Below are positions 46,699-59,281 of a DNA stretch of 64,000 nucleotides, piece by piece. Numbering within the stretch: the stretch's first letter is position 1; each line of letters opens with the position of its first letter. Where the stretch lies: NCBI GenBank assembly GCA_009731375.1, contig BJOX01000376.1, forward strand, positions 362,689 through 426,688, given 5' to 3'. Under the pieces are notes generated by a model that saw only the letters and a program-made list of their open reading frames with translations, had not been told where the DNA came from and ran no database searches. The stretch is from Paulinella micropora. Its lineage: Eukaryota; Cercozoa; Imbricatea; Euglyphida. A program made the translations under genes and the position numbers.

Positions 46699-47080
46699 CA
46701 TTTTAATAGGAATGCAGTTCCTTTTACGGAAACTATACTCCTAAAGACAAACCAGAAGCAGGACTACCACTACCCGGAGTTTTAAGATATTGATTTTAAA
46801 ATCAATATTAATATTGATCAAAAATCAATATTAATATTGACGAAAATATTGATTTTATATAGCAGATTTTGCTGCTGGGCCGGCAGTGTAACCTAAAAAA
46901 ACTCACCTAGTGGCACCGGATACCTTAAATTCAGCTTTCAATCCTTTTTTTAAAAACAAAAAATCAATATTTTTTTTGAAAAAAATCAATATTCTTTTCG
47001 ATGGATATTGATTGCTCCTTTTTTCAATATTTCTCACTGGCCAGGCATCCATCAGCTCTAAGTCCCAGCAATATTTTAAA
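45851..47080. repeat. AT-rich stretch with TAG arrays and CAATATTAATATTG precursors
   Basis: (TAG)n at 46232-46280 and 46625-46697; scattered ATCAATATTAATATTGAT palindromes from 46790. No gene seen. Confidence 0.6.
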
Positions 47081-47084
47081 AATT

Positions 47085-48182
47085 GAAATATTGCTTTTTT
47101 GCAATATTAATATTGCATCAATTTCAATATTTTCAGTATAAATATTGTTTTTTTGCAATATTAATATTGCTTTTTTTCAATATTAATATTGCATCGATGT
47201 CAATAATAATATTGCTTTTTAGCAATATTAATATTGCATCAGTATCAATATGTTCAATATTAATATTGCTTTTTTGCAATGTTAATATTGCACACATTTC
47301 AATATTAATATTGCTTTTTGGCAATATTAATATTGCATACATTTCAATATTAATATTGCTTTTTTGCAATATTAATATTGCACACATTTCAATATTAATA
47401 TTGCTTTTTGGCAATATTAATATTGCATACATTTCAATATTAATATTGCTTTTTGGCAAATTAATATTGCATAATTTCAATATTAATATTGCTTTTTGGC
47501 AATATTAATATTGCATACATTTCAATATTGATATTGCTTTTTGGCAATATTAATATTGCATACATTTCAATATTAATATTGCTTTTTGGCAATATTAATA
47601 TTGCATACATTTCAATATTAATGTTGCTTTTTTGCAATACTTATATTACATACATTTCAATATTAATATTGCTTTTTGGCAATATTAATATTGCATACAT
47701 TTCAATATTAATATTGCTTTTTTGCAATACTGATATTGCATACATTTCAATATTAATATTGTTTTTTGCAATATTAATATTTCATAATTTCAATATTAAT
47801 ATTGTTTTTTGCAATATTAATATTTCATAATTTCAATATTAATATTGCTTTTGGCAATATTAATATTGCATACATTTCAATATTAATATTGCTTGTTTGG
47901 AATATTAATATTGCATATTTTCAATATTAATATTGCTTTTTGGCAATATTAATATTGCATACATTTCCATATTAATCTTGCTTTTTTGCAATATTAATAT
48001 TGCATAATTTCAGTATTAATATTGCTTTTTTGGCAATATTAACATTGCATACATTTCAATATTAATATTGCTTTTCTGCAATATTAATATTGCATAATTT
48101 CAATATTAATATTGCTTTTTGGCAATATTAATATTGCATACATTTCAATATTAATATTGCTTTTTTGCAATATTAATATCGC
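47085..48182. repeat. 45-bp satellite made of CAATATTAATATTG palindrome pairs
   Basis: The regular unit is two 14-bp palindromes separated by a CTTTTTGG or CTTTTTTG spacer and by CATACATTT; GCATAC recurs every 45 bp (47513, 47558, 47603). About 24 units. Because 45 is divisible by three, one frame stays open on each strand and gives hydrophobic repeats, which I do not regard as genes. Confidence 0.95.
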
Positions 48183-48528
48183 ACATAGATACATACGTAC
48201 AATAAATTGGGTCGTCGACGCAGAGGGAGTTCTTCGATAAAAGAGAACAAACGCCTTATGTTATGTGTTTTGCCGAAGAACAGGTACAGTAGGCGTTTGT
48301 TATCTTCACCACTTACCAACGACCACTGAATGACAATAAATTTGCTGTGTCTACATTTAATCAAAATCACCTTCGAATTCCTGTGTTTCAAGTGACTGAA
48401 ACATTTTGCGCGACGTAACTCTGTTGCGCTTACTTCTGTTGTCAATGATTTTACTGCGGTCAACCTTGTTCCTCGTTTTTTCTTTGCTATCTTCTTGTGG
48501 ATTAACTTCTTGAACTACATAGGATGGC

Positions 48529-49016
48529 TTACAATCCTTTCTTTCTTGTTCTCGTGCCTTTTCTGATCATTAGCTTTCTCTTTACTAAGCTTGCTTTTGC
48601 CCGAGGGTTTTTTCTTCGACTGCTTTTGACCGTTCCCTCTGGTCTAAAAATCTTTTGCGCGAGCAGTATCAATTCCTGCAGGTACCTTTTGTCTGCAATT
48701 AAAATGTACTCTTGGTTATTAGAGCACACTCACTATAGCAAATGCGGTCGACAATCCCAAGCTTTTTTGCTTCCTCTGTCTTAGGTGGGCGACCCTGAAA
48801 TCCTTGCTTAGTTTTCTTCTTGGGCCATGCGCCATGAACCCCTATGCTAATCAAGACCTCGTCGTCGTGCAGATATTCATGTTCCGCTAACTTCAGAAAG
48901 CGGCGATTTGACTCAGAGCTGCCGCATGGCATATCATGGATTTGCAGATTTGGGTGCACGTCTTTGACAGCAGGGACGTTATAAAACTGAACTAGCACAA
49001 ACATAAACAAGCACAC
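48529..49016 (-). CDS. Small basic protein, two exons, unrecognised
   Basis: Exon 1 ends at 48734, intron 48693-48733 (41 bp, GTGAGT...TTGCAG), exon 2 from 48692 to the stop at 48529; the split codon A/AC keeps the frame. Residues include DDEVLISIGVHGAWPKKKTK, RPPKTEEAKKLGIVDRICY and, after the junction, KRYLQELILLAQKIFRPEG, ending in a strongly basic tail (KRKLMIRKGTRTRKK). With ATG 49016 the protein is 148 aa, but MPCGSSESNRRF or an upstream exon could be the start. The basic tail suggests nucleic-acid or ribosome association; family unknown. Confidence 0.55.
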
Positions 49017-49266
49017 TAAAAAAATTTCAGATTGCGGGAAAATTATCGTCGTGGACTATTTATTATATATATATATATATTACAAATTACAAATATTTCA
49101 AGTTGCAATATCTATATTGCCAAGTTACAATATCTACATTGAAAAGTTGAAATATATGTATATTGCCAAAAATCAATGTGTATATTGCTAAGCTTAAGGT
49201 GTAATATCTACGCTATAAGCGGCCTGGTAATCTTCCAGTTGCAATATTTATATTGGATTGACAGGA

Positions 49267-50207
49267 TTACGAGGAAAAAATTCTTTCCAACAGCAAGAAT
49301 GCATAAGCTTTCCCACTTCCTACGACACGGACTGAACATCTGTACTTTGCCAATCTGAAGTTCGAACTTACAAGGCTTAGAGTATCACGGTGATCAAAAG
49401 ATCCCGAGTGAGATCTACATGAGTCGACAACCATCAGATACTTGACTCTAAATTCACCAAGGATTTTCCCAAGTATCTGCTGCTTATGGAAGGGATTCCA
49501 TCCCTTCCAAAACAGAAACATGGCTACAGAGATCCTGGGATTGTGTGTTCGCAATTGCTCTGTACATGGGATATGAACACAGAAGTTTGTGTATTCAGCA
49601 TGTGCTTCGGTTATCCACTGTATATCCATGTAAGGGGTCGTCCAGGAGGGGAAAAAGTGGATAGGGGAACATCTTTTGCCAGCCTGTAACCAGGCAGGGC
49701 ACAAAAACATTTCTTTCTGCCACAAAAACCCGTGCCTGCATGGGCTTCACGCACATCAAGGTACTTGCTAAACTTTAAGCTGCACGCGTCACTCAGGTTT
49801 CTGCACTCAATTCCAGAAGCCCCTTTCCAAACATCGCACAAAGCCGACACACATACATCTCCTCCTCCACAACCTACATCTATAAAATAGGTTTCCTTTT
49901 TCACTCGAGCAGGAATTGGTCCCAAACAGGTGGCTAGAGACTGAGGGGTCAGCGTCCCTCCGATCCCGTCTCCGCACACTCCTAGGTCATTCTGAGACAA
50001 AGGTCCTCTGCATTGCCGTAACAATCGCACCTGCCAGGCAGGTGCTTTCGTAACAAACATATGGTTAGATGCATTGCAGCCCGGAGAAGCACATATCTTC
50101 CGCGAGAACAGGTTGGCTGTCCAGGACTTGCAAACCCACGTAGGCATCCAGGCATCCACTTCGACACCGACTCCAGACGTCTTGTGGTGGTCGAGACATG
50201 CGCACAA
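49267..50207 (-). CDS. Probable SAM-dependent methyltransferase with degenerate RanBP2-type zinc finger
   Basis: Upstream exon about 50207-49755, intron 49618-49754 (GTGCGT...ATACAG), last exon 49617-49267; phase 0. The N-terminal part has WVCKSWTANLFSRKICASPG, which matches the RanBP2 finger W-x-C-x2-C-x3-N-x6-C-x2-C except that the second Cys is Trp. It is followed by VKKETYFIDVGCGGGDVCVS, a clear SAM-binding motif I, and GIECRNLSDACSLKF, where the acidic residue after strand 2 sits. The last exon has ISVAMFLFWKGWNPFHKQQI, YLMVVDSCRSHSG and VRVVGSGKAYAFLLLE. The fold order resembles DOT1-like or RNA methyltransferases; substrate unknown. Confidence 0.65.
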
Positions 50208-50251
50208 GAGAAAATATCACTTAGATTAATACAAATATTACGCAAACCGAT

Positions 50252-50908
<657 letters not shown>

Positions 50909-51017
50909 CTCGTGCTGGGCGCCACAATTAACAGTATTTAGTAGCATATGGCATATGCAAATACATGTTTTCATAACAAATACCAATATAAATATCGCTA
51001 AATCTGATTAGTAATAT

Positions 51018-51441
<424 letters not shown>

Positions 51442-51499
51442 TCAAATTAAATATCTCTCTCTCACCTGTCACATATTTTATTCGTTTTCTTCCTCTTTC

Positions 51500-51920
51500 T
51501 TTTTTTCTGCTTTGGCTCCTCCTCCTGCTCCTGTTTCTGCTCCCGCTCAAACTAAAGCTTCTGCTTGCCCACCTGCGTCTTTGCGCTCCTGCTCCTACAA
51601 TAGCTTCTGCCTCCACTCCTGCTTTTTTTCCTGCTCCTGCTCTTACTACAGCTTCTTCTTTCACTCTTGTCGTCTCCAATCCTGTGTCTTTCCCTGCTCC
51701 TGCTCCTACTATGGCTTCTGATTCCACTCCTGCTCCTGCTCCTGCGCCTACTATAGCTTCTGCTTCCATTCCTGCTCCTGCTTGTGCTCTTGCTCGCGCG
51801 TACCCCTGCACCTACTTCGCCATCGCCTTCCGTACTCTTGAGTCGAGATATGCACACAAGGAAAACATATTACTTCAAACGATGAATGTGCAAATAATTA
51901 GCAATGAACAGTAGTACTAT

Positions 51921-51952
<32 letters not shown>

Positions 51953-52011
51953 AGTGGTAGTAAGTAATAGTAGTAAGTAGTAGTTAGCCTGGGGGGGGGG
52001 GGAGTTCGAAA
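51500..52011. repeat. CTCCTGCTCCTG minisatellite and TAG array
   Basis: Imperfect repeats rich in GCTCCTGCT from about 51510 to 51790, then (TAG)n at 51925-51985 and a G-run beside the gap at 52012-52332. Confidence 0.85.
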
Positions 52012-52359
52012 NNNNNNNNNNNNNNNNNNNNNNNNNNNNNNNNNNNNNNNNNNNNNNNNNNNNNNNNNNNNNNNNNNNNNNNNNNNNNNNNNNNNNNNNN
52101 NNNNNNNNNNNNNNNNNNNNNNNNNNNNNNNNNNNNNNNNNNNNNNNNNNNNNNNNNNNNNNNNNNNNNNNNNNNNNNNNNNNNNNNNNNNNNNNNNNNN
52201 NNNNNNNNNNNNNNNNNNNNNNNNNNNNNNNNNNNNNNNNNNNNNNNNNNNNNNNNNNNNNNNNNNNNNNNNNNNNNNNNNNNNNNNNNNNNNNNNNNNN
52301 NNNNNNNNNNNNNNNNNNNNNNNNNNNNNNNNGGGGGGGGAGTAGTAAATATATATGCA

Positions 52360-52700
52360 TTGTTAATATTGCACAAAATCAATATAAATATTGAAATCGA
52401 TGCAATATTAACATTGCAAAAAAGCAATATAAACATTGAAATGTATGCAATATTAATATTGCAAAAAAGCAATATAAATATTGCAATCCATGCAATATTA
52501 ATATTGAAAAAAAGCAATATAAACATTGAAATTTATGCAATATTAATATTGCAAAAAACCAATATAAATATTCGAATTGATGCAATATTAATCGTGCAAA
52601 AAAGCCATATAAATATTGAAATTTATGCACCACAAATATTGCCAAATACCCATATAAATATTGCCAAATATCAATATAAATATTGCTAATAGAAATTACC
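52360..52700. repeat. CAATATTAATATTG-type palindrome array
   Basis: Alternating palindromes and A-rich spacers, reverse orientation of the 47-48 kb satellite with more divergence. Confidence 0.9.
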
Positions 52701-52825
52701 AAAATATCAAAATAAATATTGCCAAATATCAATTACAAATTTTACTAATACTCTCTAGGAAACAAGTCTCTGTGACAAACCAAGCACCCGAAATCGCGAT
52801 CATCGAAACCTAGTGGCAAGAAAAG

Positions 52826-53264
52826 TTACTCTCTACACGTAGGCTGTCCACATCTCCCATATGCACCGATCCCGTCACGACAACACAAACATAACATGCT
52901 TTTGAACTGGTTCGTATTTTCAAACCCACATTTTTCACACACCCATGTCGACAGTTGTTCGTCAAGCGGAGGTTGATGGTATCTCCTCCCCCAATTATGA
53001 TCCAGCACAACCCTTTCCTCATCCTGCTCTTCCAGTCCACAAGGCTCCTCCTATCGACAGTGGGGAACCAAAAACCTCGAGTGAAACGTCACATCAATCG
53101 TGCGTGAGTACCTCGTCAGGCGCTGCATAACCGCCCGGAGGAGGCAAAACCACGACAGTTGGCCGAAAATATTCAGCCCATCGTCGCCAAAGCTCCCTGT
53201 CTTCAAACTCTGGCCAGTTTCCCTGTAAAGGATCCTCTTCACTTTCTTCCGGGACCGGTGCCTT
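52826..53264 (-). CDS. RanBP2-type zinc-finger protein, two exons seen
   Basis: Exon 53264-53112, intron 53051-53111 (GTACTC...GATAG, 61 bp), exon 53050-52826 ending in TAA; phase 0. The first exon contains EESEEDPLQGNWPEFEDREL and FRPTVVVLPPPGGYAAPDE. The last exon holds STWVCEKCGFENTNQFKSML followed by CLCC, a full RanBP2-type finger (W-x-C-x2-C...N...C-x2-C), then RDGIGAYGRCGQPTC. Such fingers bind ubiquitin, Ran or single-stranded RNA. The acceptor at 53265-53266 implies more upstream exons, possibly the 53.6-53.9 kb frame. It resembles the finger region of the methyltransferase gene downstream. Confidence 0.65.
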
Positions 53265-53269
53265 CTCAC

Positions 53270-53530
53270 ACAAATATCAATATAAATATTGCCAAATATC
53301 AATATAACATCGCCCAATATCAATATAAGCATTGCCTAATATACAATATAAATATTGCCAAATATCAATATAGATATTGCCAAATATCAACATAGATACT
53401 GCCATATATCAATATAAATATTGCCAAACATCAATATAAACATTGCCAATATCAATATAAACATTGTCATATATCAAAATATTAAACAATACCAAATATC
53501 AATATAAATATTGCCAAATATTTATTGCAA
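53270..53530. repeat. CAATATAAATATTG palindrome array in a probable intron
   Basis: About ten copies of ATATCAATATAAATATTGCC-like units, between two minus-strand exons. Confidence 0.9.
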
Positions 53531-53578
53531 AACGACAAGCCTTAGGGTCATAAAGATAGATCGCCCACAAGGACCATT

Positions 53579-53895
53579 TCAGGTGTCTTCTTCTGAACAT
53601 ATCTCAACAACCTCACGCAATAGCTCGCTCGCGTCCGAGTCCTCACTCATCTCAGAGTCAGCAGGGGTTTCTGCAGGGGTTGCTACATCGCACAGCTTCT
53701 TTTTTCCTTTGTCCTGCTGGTATAAAAACCTGCTAACTATACTCAAATACGGCGTGAAATCTATGTTTTTTGCAATTGGAAGCCAAATTGCAGTTGGAGG
53801 CGAAAGCTGCCGCATTCTTTCGAGCACCATCTGCAGCGCCCGCATTTGTTCGATCGCTTTTGATTCACACCAGCAGTTTTGCACCCTTGCGCACT
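53579..53895 (-). CDS. Possible upstream exon of the zinc-finger gene
   Basis: Minus-strand open frame with ESKAIEQMRALQMVLERMRQ, NIDFTPYLSIVSRFLYQQDK and an acidic C-terminus (SEMSEDSDASELLREVVEIC). Protein-like and better than the opposite strand. It could splice to the 53264 exon from GTTGTT in its acidic end, but the junction is not certain. A LINE fragment begins at its 5' edge. Confidence 0.4.
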
Positions 53896-54713
53896 TCTTA
53901 TGGATTGCCCCATGCATGAGGTGAGACGTAAGCAGCTGTTGCTGAGTATGCAGAGGCTCGGTGGCATGGGTGTGGGGGGTGCTGATGGGGATGGTGGGAT
54001 TGAGGAGGGTGGTGAGGTCGTAGGCGGTGAGGTTGTGGTTGAGGATATGTTGCTTGGGCGGGAGCGGGGGGGCTCTGTGCGGCGGGGTTGGGATGATATG
54101 TCGCCTGAGGATCAATCTCGTTTGTTTTGTAAGTTTTTCCAGGGGAAGTCGCGCTTCCGCAGTAACTTTAGGCTTGCTGCGTTGTTAGGGGTTACAGCGT
54201 TGCGTCCCCCTCCAAATGTGTTGTTTGGATCATATGTGTCTGAGTGTTGGTCTGCTAGGGAGGGTAAAAGGGAGGAGCTTGGGGTGGAGGATGGGGGCGA
54301 GGAGGTGATTGACCTCACTGAGGTTCCATCAGCTTCTGTCCCACCCTCTCCCCCAAGTGACGTTGATGTTGCGCGGCGCGGCCGTCCGCGCAGTGTGGAC
54401 GTCTTGGCTAGAGAGAGGGGTTCGGGAGCGCAGCGTAGTGCTCCGAGTTCTTCTCTTCAGCTAACCTCGCATCTAGCTCTTCATGCACTTCACAGCCCCC
54501 ATCTGCCCCTGCTGTTGCTGTTGCTGCTATGTCTGTTTGGTGTCCTGACCATGCGTTGGGATCGGCTGACCCCGGTGACCCGATGGAGGCACATGTCCAG
54601 GATCTGGATCTGATGCTGTAGTCTGAGGAAGCCTATTATTATTATCATTATTATTCATGGAGGCACATGTCCAAGATCTGGATCTGATGCCATAGTCTGA
54701 GGAAGCCTATTAC

Positions 54714-54776
<63 letters not shown>
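53860..54776 (+). mobile_element. LINE 3' fragment with (ATT)n tail
   Basis: The frame from 53879 begins LLMDCPMHEVRRKQLLL, matching the H-x-L-x-x-CP...R motif common after the reverse transcriptase of LINEs. It continues through WDDMSPEDQSRLFCKFFQGK and LPLLLLLLLCLFGV to a stop at 54611. The end CGATGGAGGCACATGTCCAG ... GAGGAAGCCTATTATT is followed by a second short copy of the same end (54656-54710) and about 65 bp of ATT. A 5'-truncated insertion is the simplest reading. Confidence 0.55.
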
Positions 54777-54777
<1 letters not shown>

Positions 54778-54878
54778 GGACACCGTGATAGCCCAGTGGT
54801 CAAGTTCTACCATCTGGGCCCTGTCGCCAGTTCGATTCCCGTCGGTGCCACCAGTATTTTCATTGAACATACCGGTCT
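54777..54878 (+). mobile_element. tRNA-derived SINE, cut by assembly gap
   Basis: Starts right after the LINE ATT tail. A box TAGCCCAGTGG at 54789-54799 and B box GTTCGATTCCC near 54830. Identical in the visible part to the 50.6-kb copy. The rest is in the gap 54879-55330. Confidence 0.9.
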
Positions 54879-55330
54879 NNNNNNNNNNNNNNNNNNNNNN
54901 NNNNNNNNNNNNNNNNNNNNNNNNNNNNNNNNNNNNNNNNNNNNNNNNNNNNNNNNNNNNNNNNNNNNNNNNNNNNNNNNNNNNNNNNNNNNNNNNNNNN
55001 NNNNNNNNNNNNNNNNNNNNNNNNNNNNNNNNNNNNNNNNNNNNNNNNNNNNNNNNNNNNNNNNNNNNNNNNNNNNNNNNNNNNNNNNNNNNNNNNNNNN
55101 NNNNNNNNNNNNNNNNNNNNNNNNNNNNNNNNNNNNNNNNNNNNNNNNNNNNNNNNNNNNNNNNNNNNNNNNNNNNNNNNNNNNNNNNNNNNNNNNNNNN
55201 NNNNNNNNNNNNNNNNNNNNNNNNNNNNNNNNNNNNNNNNNNNNNNNNNNNNNNNNNNNNNNNNNNNNNNNNNNNNNNNNNNNNNNNNNNNNNNNNNNNN
55301 NNNNNNNNNNNNNNNNNNNNNNNNNNNNNN

Positions 55331-56039
<709 letters not shown>

Positions 56040-56040
<1 letters not shown>

Positions 56041-56134
56041 GACACCGTGATAGCCCAGTGGTCAAGTTCTACCATCTGGGCCCTGTCGCCAGTTCGATTC
56101 CCGTCGGTGCCACCAGTATTTTCATTGAACATAC
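56040..56134 (+). mobile_element. tRNA-derived SINE, cut by assembly gap
   Basis: A box at 56051-56061, B box near 56092. Visible part identical to the other copies. Truncated by the gap 56135-56272. Confidence 0.9.
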
Positions 56135-56272
56135 NNNNNNNNNNNNNNNNNNNNNNNNNNNNNNNNNNNNNNNNNNNNNNNNNNNNNNNNNNNNNNNNNN
56201 NNNNNNNNNNNNNNNNNNNNNNNNNNNNNNNNNNNNNNNNNNNNNNNNNNNNNNNNNNNNNNNNNNNNNNNN

Positions 56273-56785
56273 GTACGCCTCGTTCTCAGTAAATCTGCCT
56301 TGGAGTGTTGACTGTGACATATTTGAGGGAAATCCCGATGAAAAAACCTAGTCACACTTGCTAAACAGAGTTCCAGCCCAATGGCCTCAAGGCGTTAAAC
56401 TGTGACGCCAACTCATAACCCTTTGGTGGTAGATGCTGGGGAGGAGGGTCGTTGCGCGCGTAAAAGATCTTAAACTCCGCATATGCTGGTTGATAGCCCA
56501 GGACCCAGCAGACACCAGATTGTTATGGGTGGGGTTTCGAGGCAGCTCTAGCAACCGCGCTTGGTGTATGCACTTGCACATTCGGTGACGTCTTGCAAGA
56601 GGTTGCTGGGACTGCGGAATAACCTCGGCTTAGTGCAGTCTTGCCCTCAGGAGCTCCATCGGTGGCCCCGATCATCAGGCGAGAGACTGACACGGGGGGG
56701 TGGAGGACCTCGAACAAGGGTATTGGAGGCTTATGTCCGTTGAGGATATGCCATTAGCTGCATCAGTACGCCTCAGATATAGTAT
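56273..56785 (+). repeat. Interspersed repeat, copy B with extra 200 bp at its 5' side
   Basis: The last 315 bp equal copy A. The preceding part (56273-56470) includes CGTTAAACTGTGACGCCAAC and is not visible for copy A because of the gap. Ends with GCCTCAGATATAGTATTATT. Confidence 0.85.
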
Positions 56786-57371
56786 TATTATTCTCATTAT
56801 TCTCATTATTGTTGTTGTTGTTCTTGCTCTTGTTGTTGTTGTTCTTCTTCTTCTTCTTGTTCGTCTTCTTCTTCTTCTTCTTCTTCTTCTTCTTCTTCTT
56901 CTTCTTCTTCTTCTTCTTCTTCTTCTTCTTCTTCTTCTTCTTCTTGTTCTTCTTGTTCTTCTTGTTCTTGTTCTTCTGCTTCTGCTGCTGCTTCTGCTGC
57001 TGCTTCTGCTGCTGCTTCTGCTGCTGCTTCTGCTTCTTCTTCTTCTTCTTCTTCTTCTTCTTCTTCTTCTTCTTCTTGTTCTTGTTGTTGTTGTTGTTGT
57101 TGTTCTGCTGCTGCTTCTGCTGCTGCTTCTGCTGCTGCTTCGCATGCTGCTTCCGCATACTGCATCCGCATGCTTCCGCATGCGGAAATCCGCATGCTGC
57201 CTGCTTGCTGCCTGCTTCGGAAATCTGCTTGCTGCCTGCTTGCTGCCTGCTTGCCTGCTTGCTGCCTCCTTGCTGCCTCCTTGCTGCCTCCTTGCTGCTT
57301 CCTTGCTGCCTCTCCTGGCCTCTCCTCCTCTCCTTGCCTCTTCTTCCCTCTTCTTTCCTCTTCTTCCCTCT

Positions 57372-57409
<38 letters not shown>

Positions 57410-57442
57410 TTCCTCTTCCTCTTCCTCTTCTTATTCTTATTC

Positions 57443-57478
<36 letters not shown>
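56786..57478. repeat. TTC/TTG/CTG trinucleotide and CTGCCTCCTTG arrays
   Basis: (TTC)n with TTG and CTG variants to 57140, CATGCTTCCG and GCTGCCTGCTT/GCTGCCTCCTT units (57140-57310), TCTTCC arrays and (ATT)n to 57478. Open frames here are repeat translations. Confidence 0.95.
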
Positions 57479-57480
<2 letters not shown>

Positions 57481-57566
57481 GGTCTATTTCTGGACCAGTA
57501 TTTTCATTGAACATACCGGCCCGTCTGGAAGTGTTGGAACTGCCCTTGCGGGGGTGTCATTAGAGC
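57479..57566 (+). mobile_element. SINE body fragment without its tRNA head
   Basis: Begins at ACCGGTCTATTTCTGGACCA, the middle of the SINE, directly after an ATT array and runs into the 777-bp gap. A 5'-truncated insertion or a collapsed assembly. Confidence 0.75.
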
Positions 57567-58344
57567 NNNNNNNNNNNNNNNNNNNNNNNNNNNNNNNNNN
57601 NNNNNNNNNNNNNNNNNNNNNNNNNNNNNNNNNNNNNNNNNNNNNNNNNNNNNNNNNNNNNNNNNNNNNNNNNNNNNNNNNNNNNNNNNNNNNNNNNNNN
57701 NNNNNNNNNNNNNNNNNNNNNNNNNNNNNNNNNNNNNNNNNNNNNNNNNNNNNNNNNNNNNNNNNNNNNNNNNNNNNNNNNNNNNNNNNNNNNNNNNNNN
57801 NNNNNNNNNNNNNNNNNNNNNNNNNNNNNNNNNNNNNNNNNNNNNNNNNNNNNNNNNNNNNNNNNNNNNNNNNNNNNNNNNNNNNNNNNNNNNNNNNNNN
57901 NNNNNNNNNNNNNNNNNNNNNNNNNNNNNNNNNNNNNNNNNNNNNNNNNNNNNNNNNNNNNNNNNNNNNNNNNNNNNNNNNNNNNNNNNNNNNNNNNNNN
58001 NNNNNNNNNNNNNNNNNNNNNNNNNNNNNNNNNNNNNNNNNNNNNNNNNNNNNNNNNNNNNNNNNNNNNNNNNNNNNNNNNNNNNNNNNNNNNNNNNNNN
58101 NNNNNNNNNNNNNNNNNNNNNNNNNNNNNNNNNNNNNNNNNNNNNNNNNNNNNNNNNNNNNNNNNNNNNNNNNNNNNNNNNNNNNNNNNNNNNNNNNNNN
58201 NNNNNNNNNNNNNNNNNNNNNNNNNNNNNNNNNNNNNNNNNNNNNNNNNNNNNNNNNNNNNNNNNNNNNNNNNNNNNNNNNNNNNNNNNNNNNNNNNNNN
58301 NNNNNNNNNNNNNNNNNNNNNNNNNNNNNNNNNNNNNNNNNNNG

Positions 58345-58785
58345 CAGCTCCAAACCCAGTACACCGGTTCAGAGCAAGCCTTTCCTGTCCACATCTGTGT
58401 CACTGACCTCCGCCCCGATATTGTTGTTTGGTCATTGTCTACCAAGATATGTATACTGATCGAGCTCACGTGCCCGGTCAAGGAAAACATCCTTGATGCA
58501 CGAGCCTACAAGACCAACCGATATAATGGGCTCAAATCTCAAATCGAGGACAGCGGATGGACCTGCCACCTTCGACCAATCGAATGCGGGGCTCGCGGCA
58601 TGGTATCGTTCTCTGTTCATCGATGTTTCCGCGCCTTGGGTTTTTCACATCCCCAATCTAAATCCCTTTCCTTCAAGCTATCGTCCTGCGTAGCTCGTTG
58701 CTCTTTTGCGATCTATCGCTCCTGTGCAGTCAAAAATTGGACTAATCTTCCTCTAGTCCGTATCTGTGACTGCATTCCGTCATAG
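58345..58785 (+). mobile_element. C-terminal restriction-like nuclease domain of a LINE
   Basis: The frame is open from the gap edge. TDLRPDIVVWSLSTKICILI then ELTCPVKENILDARAYKTNR gives a PD...(E)LT core like the PD-(D/E)XK restriction-like endonucleases of R2/CRE-clade LINEs, and SGWTCHLRPIECGARGMVSF is the conserved follow-up found in many LINE-derived proteins. Stop TAG at 58783. It probably nicks target DNA for retrotransposition. The reverse transcriptase that belongs to it would be in the gap 57567-58343, so whether it is part of the next element is uncertain. Confidence 0.6.
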
Positions 58786-59108
58786 CCGTCCAGTGTTGCA
58801 TAGCCCGGGCTAGGTCCCTTCGGGGGTTTAGGCCTCATACAATGTCATCATTGTAGCTTGCGCAAGCTTACGGTGCTCAAAACACTTGGACTAACGGCTT
58901 CCTTTTCTTTCTAATCTTCCTTATCCTCCCTACTCTCCATTCCTAGATTGCCTTTTTCTTCAACGTCCTTCCTCCTCTTCTTTTTTCCAGAACACAGTCT
59001 ACCCGTGATTCCCATCCCGGACACATGCACAGTACACAAATTACTGTTTGATGTGAAACTGCGTTCCTTTGCAAGGACTACATTCCTTTGCGACATCTCA
59101 TCTATCTA
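58786..59108. other. Probable LINE 3' UTR with palindromes
   Basis: Contains AGCCCGGGCT and AGCTTGCGCAAGCT (near 58857), both perfect palindromes, then pyrimidine-rich DNA and a 10-N gap at 59109. No gene seen. Confidence 0.4.
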
Positions 59109-59281
59109 NNNNNNNNNNTAAAGCGCGGCGACCAAACCTTTCTCCTTTTTCTTCTTGGGCTGACAACCCTGGCTTAAACAAAGAGGCTTGCTTCCCTAAG
59201 TTAAGCCGTAAGTTACAAAAACTACATGCGAAAACCTACCGACGCACCGCTATTCCCTCCGGAGTGGCTGCCGTCACCCTC

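Noticed and set aside
47083-47830. Open frames of 113-141 codons rich in Ile, Leu and Asn
   Set aside because: They are translation of a 45-bp palindromic satellite whose period is divisible by three; no start context, splice site or non-repetitive domain.
49345-49371. A 27-bp intron (GTAAGT...AAAG) in the methyltransferase gene
   Set aside because: It is in frame without stops and far shorter than the other introns, so continuous coding is more likely.
56809-57510. Long poly-Phe, poly-Leu or poly-Glu frames
   Set aside because: Translation of TTC/TTG/CTG trinucleotide arrays.
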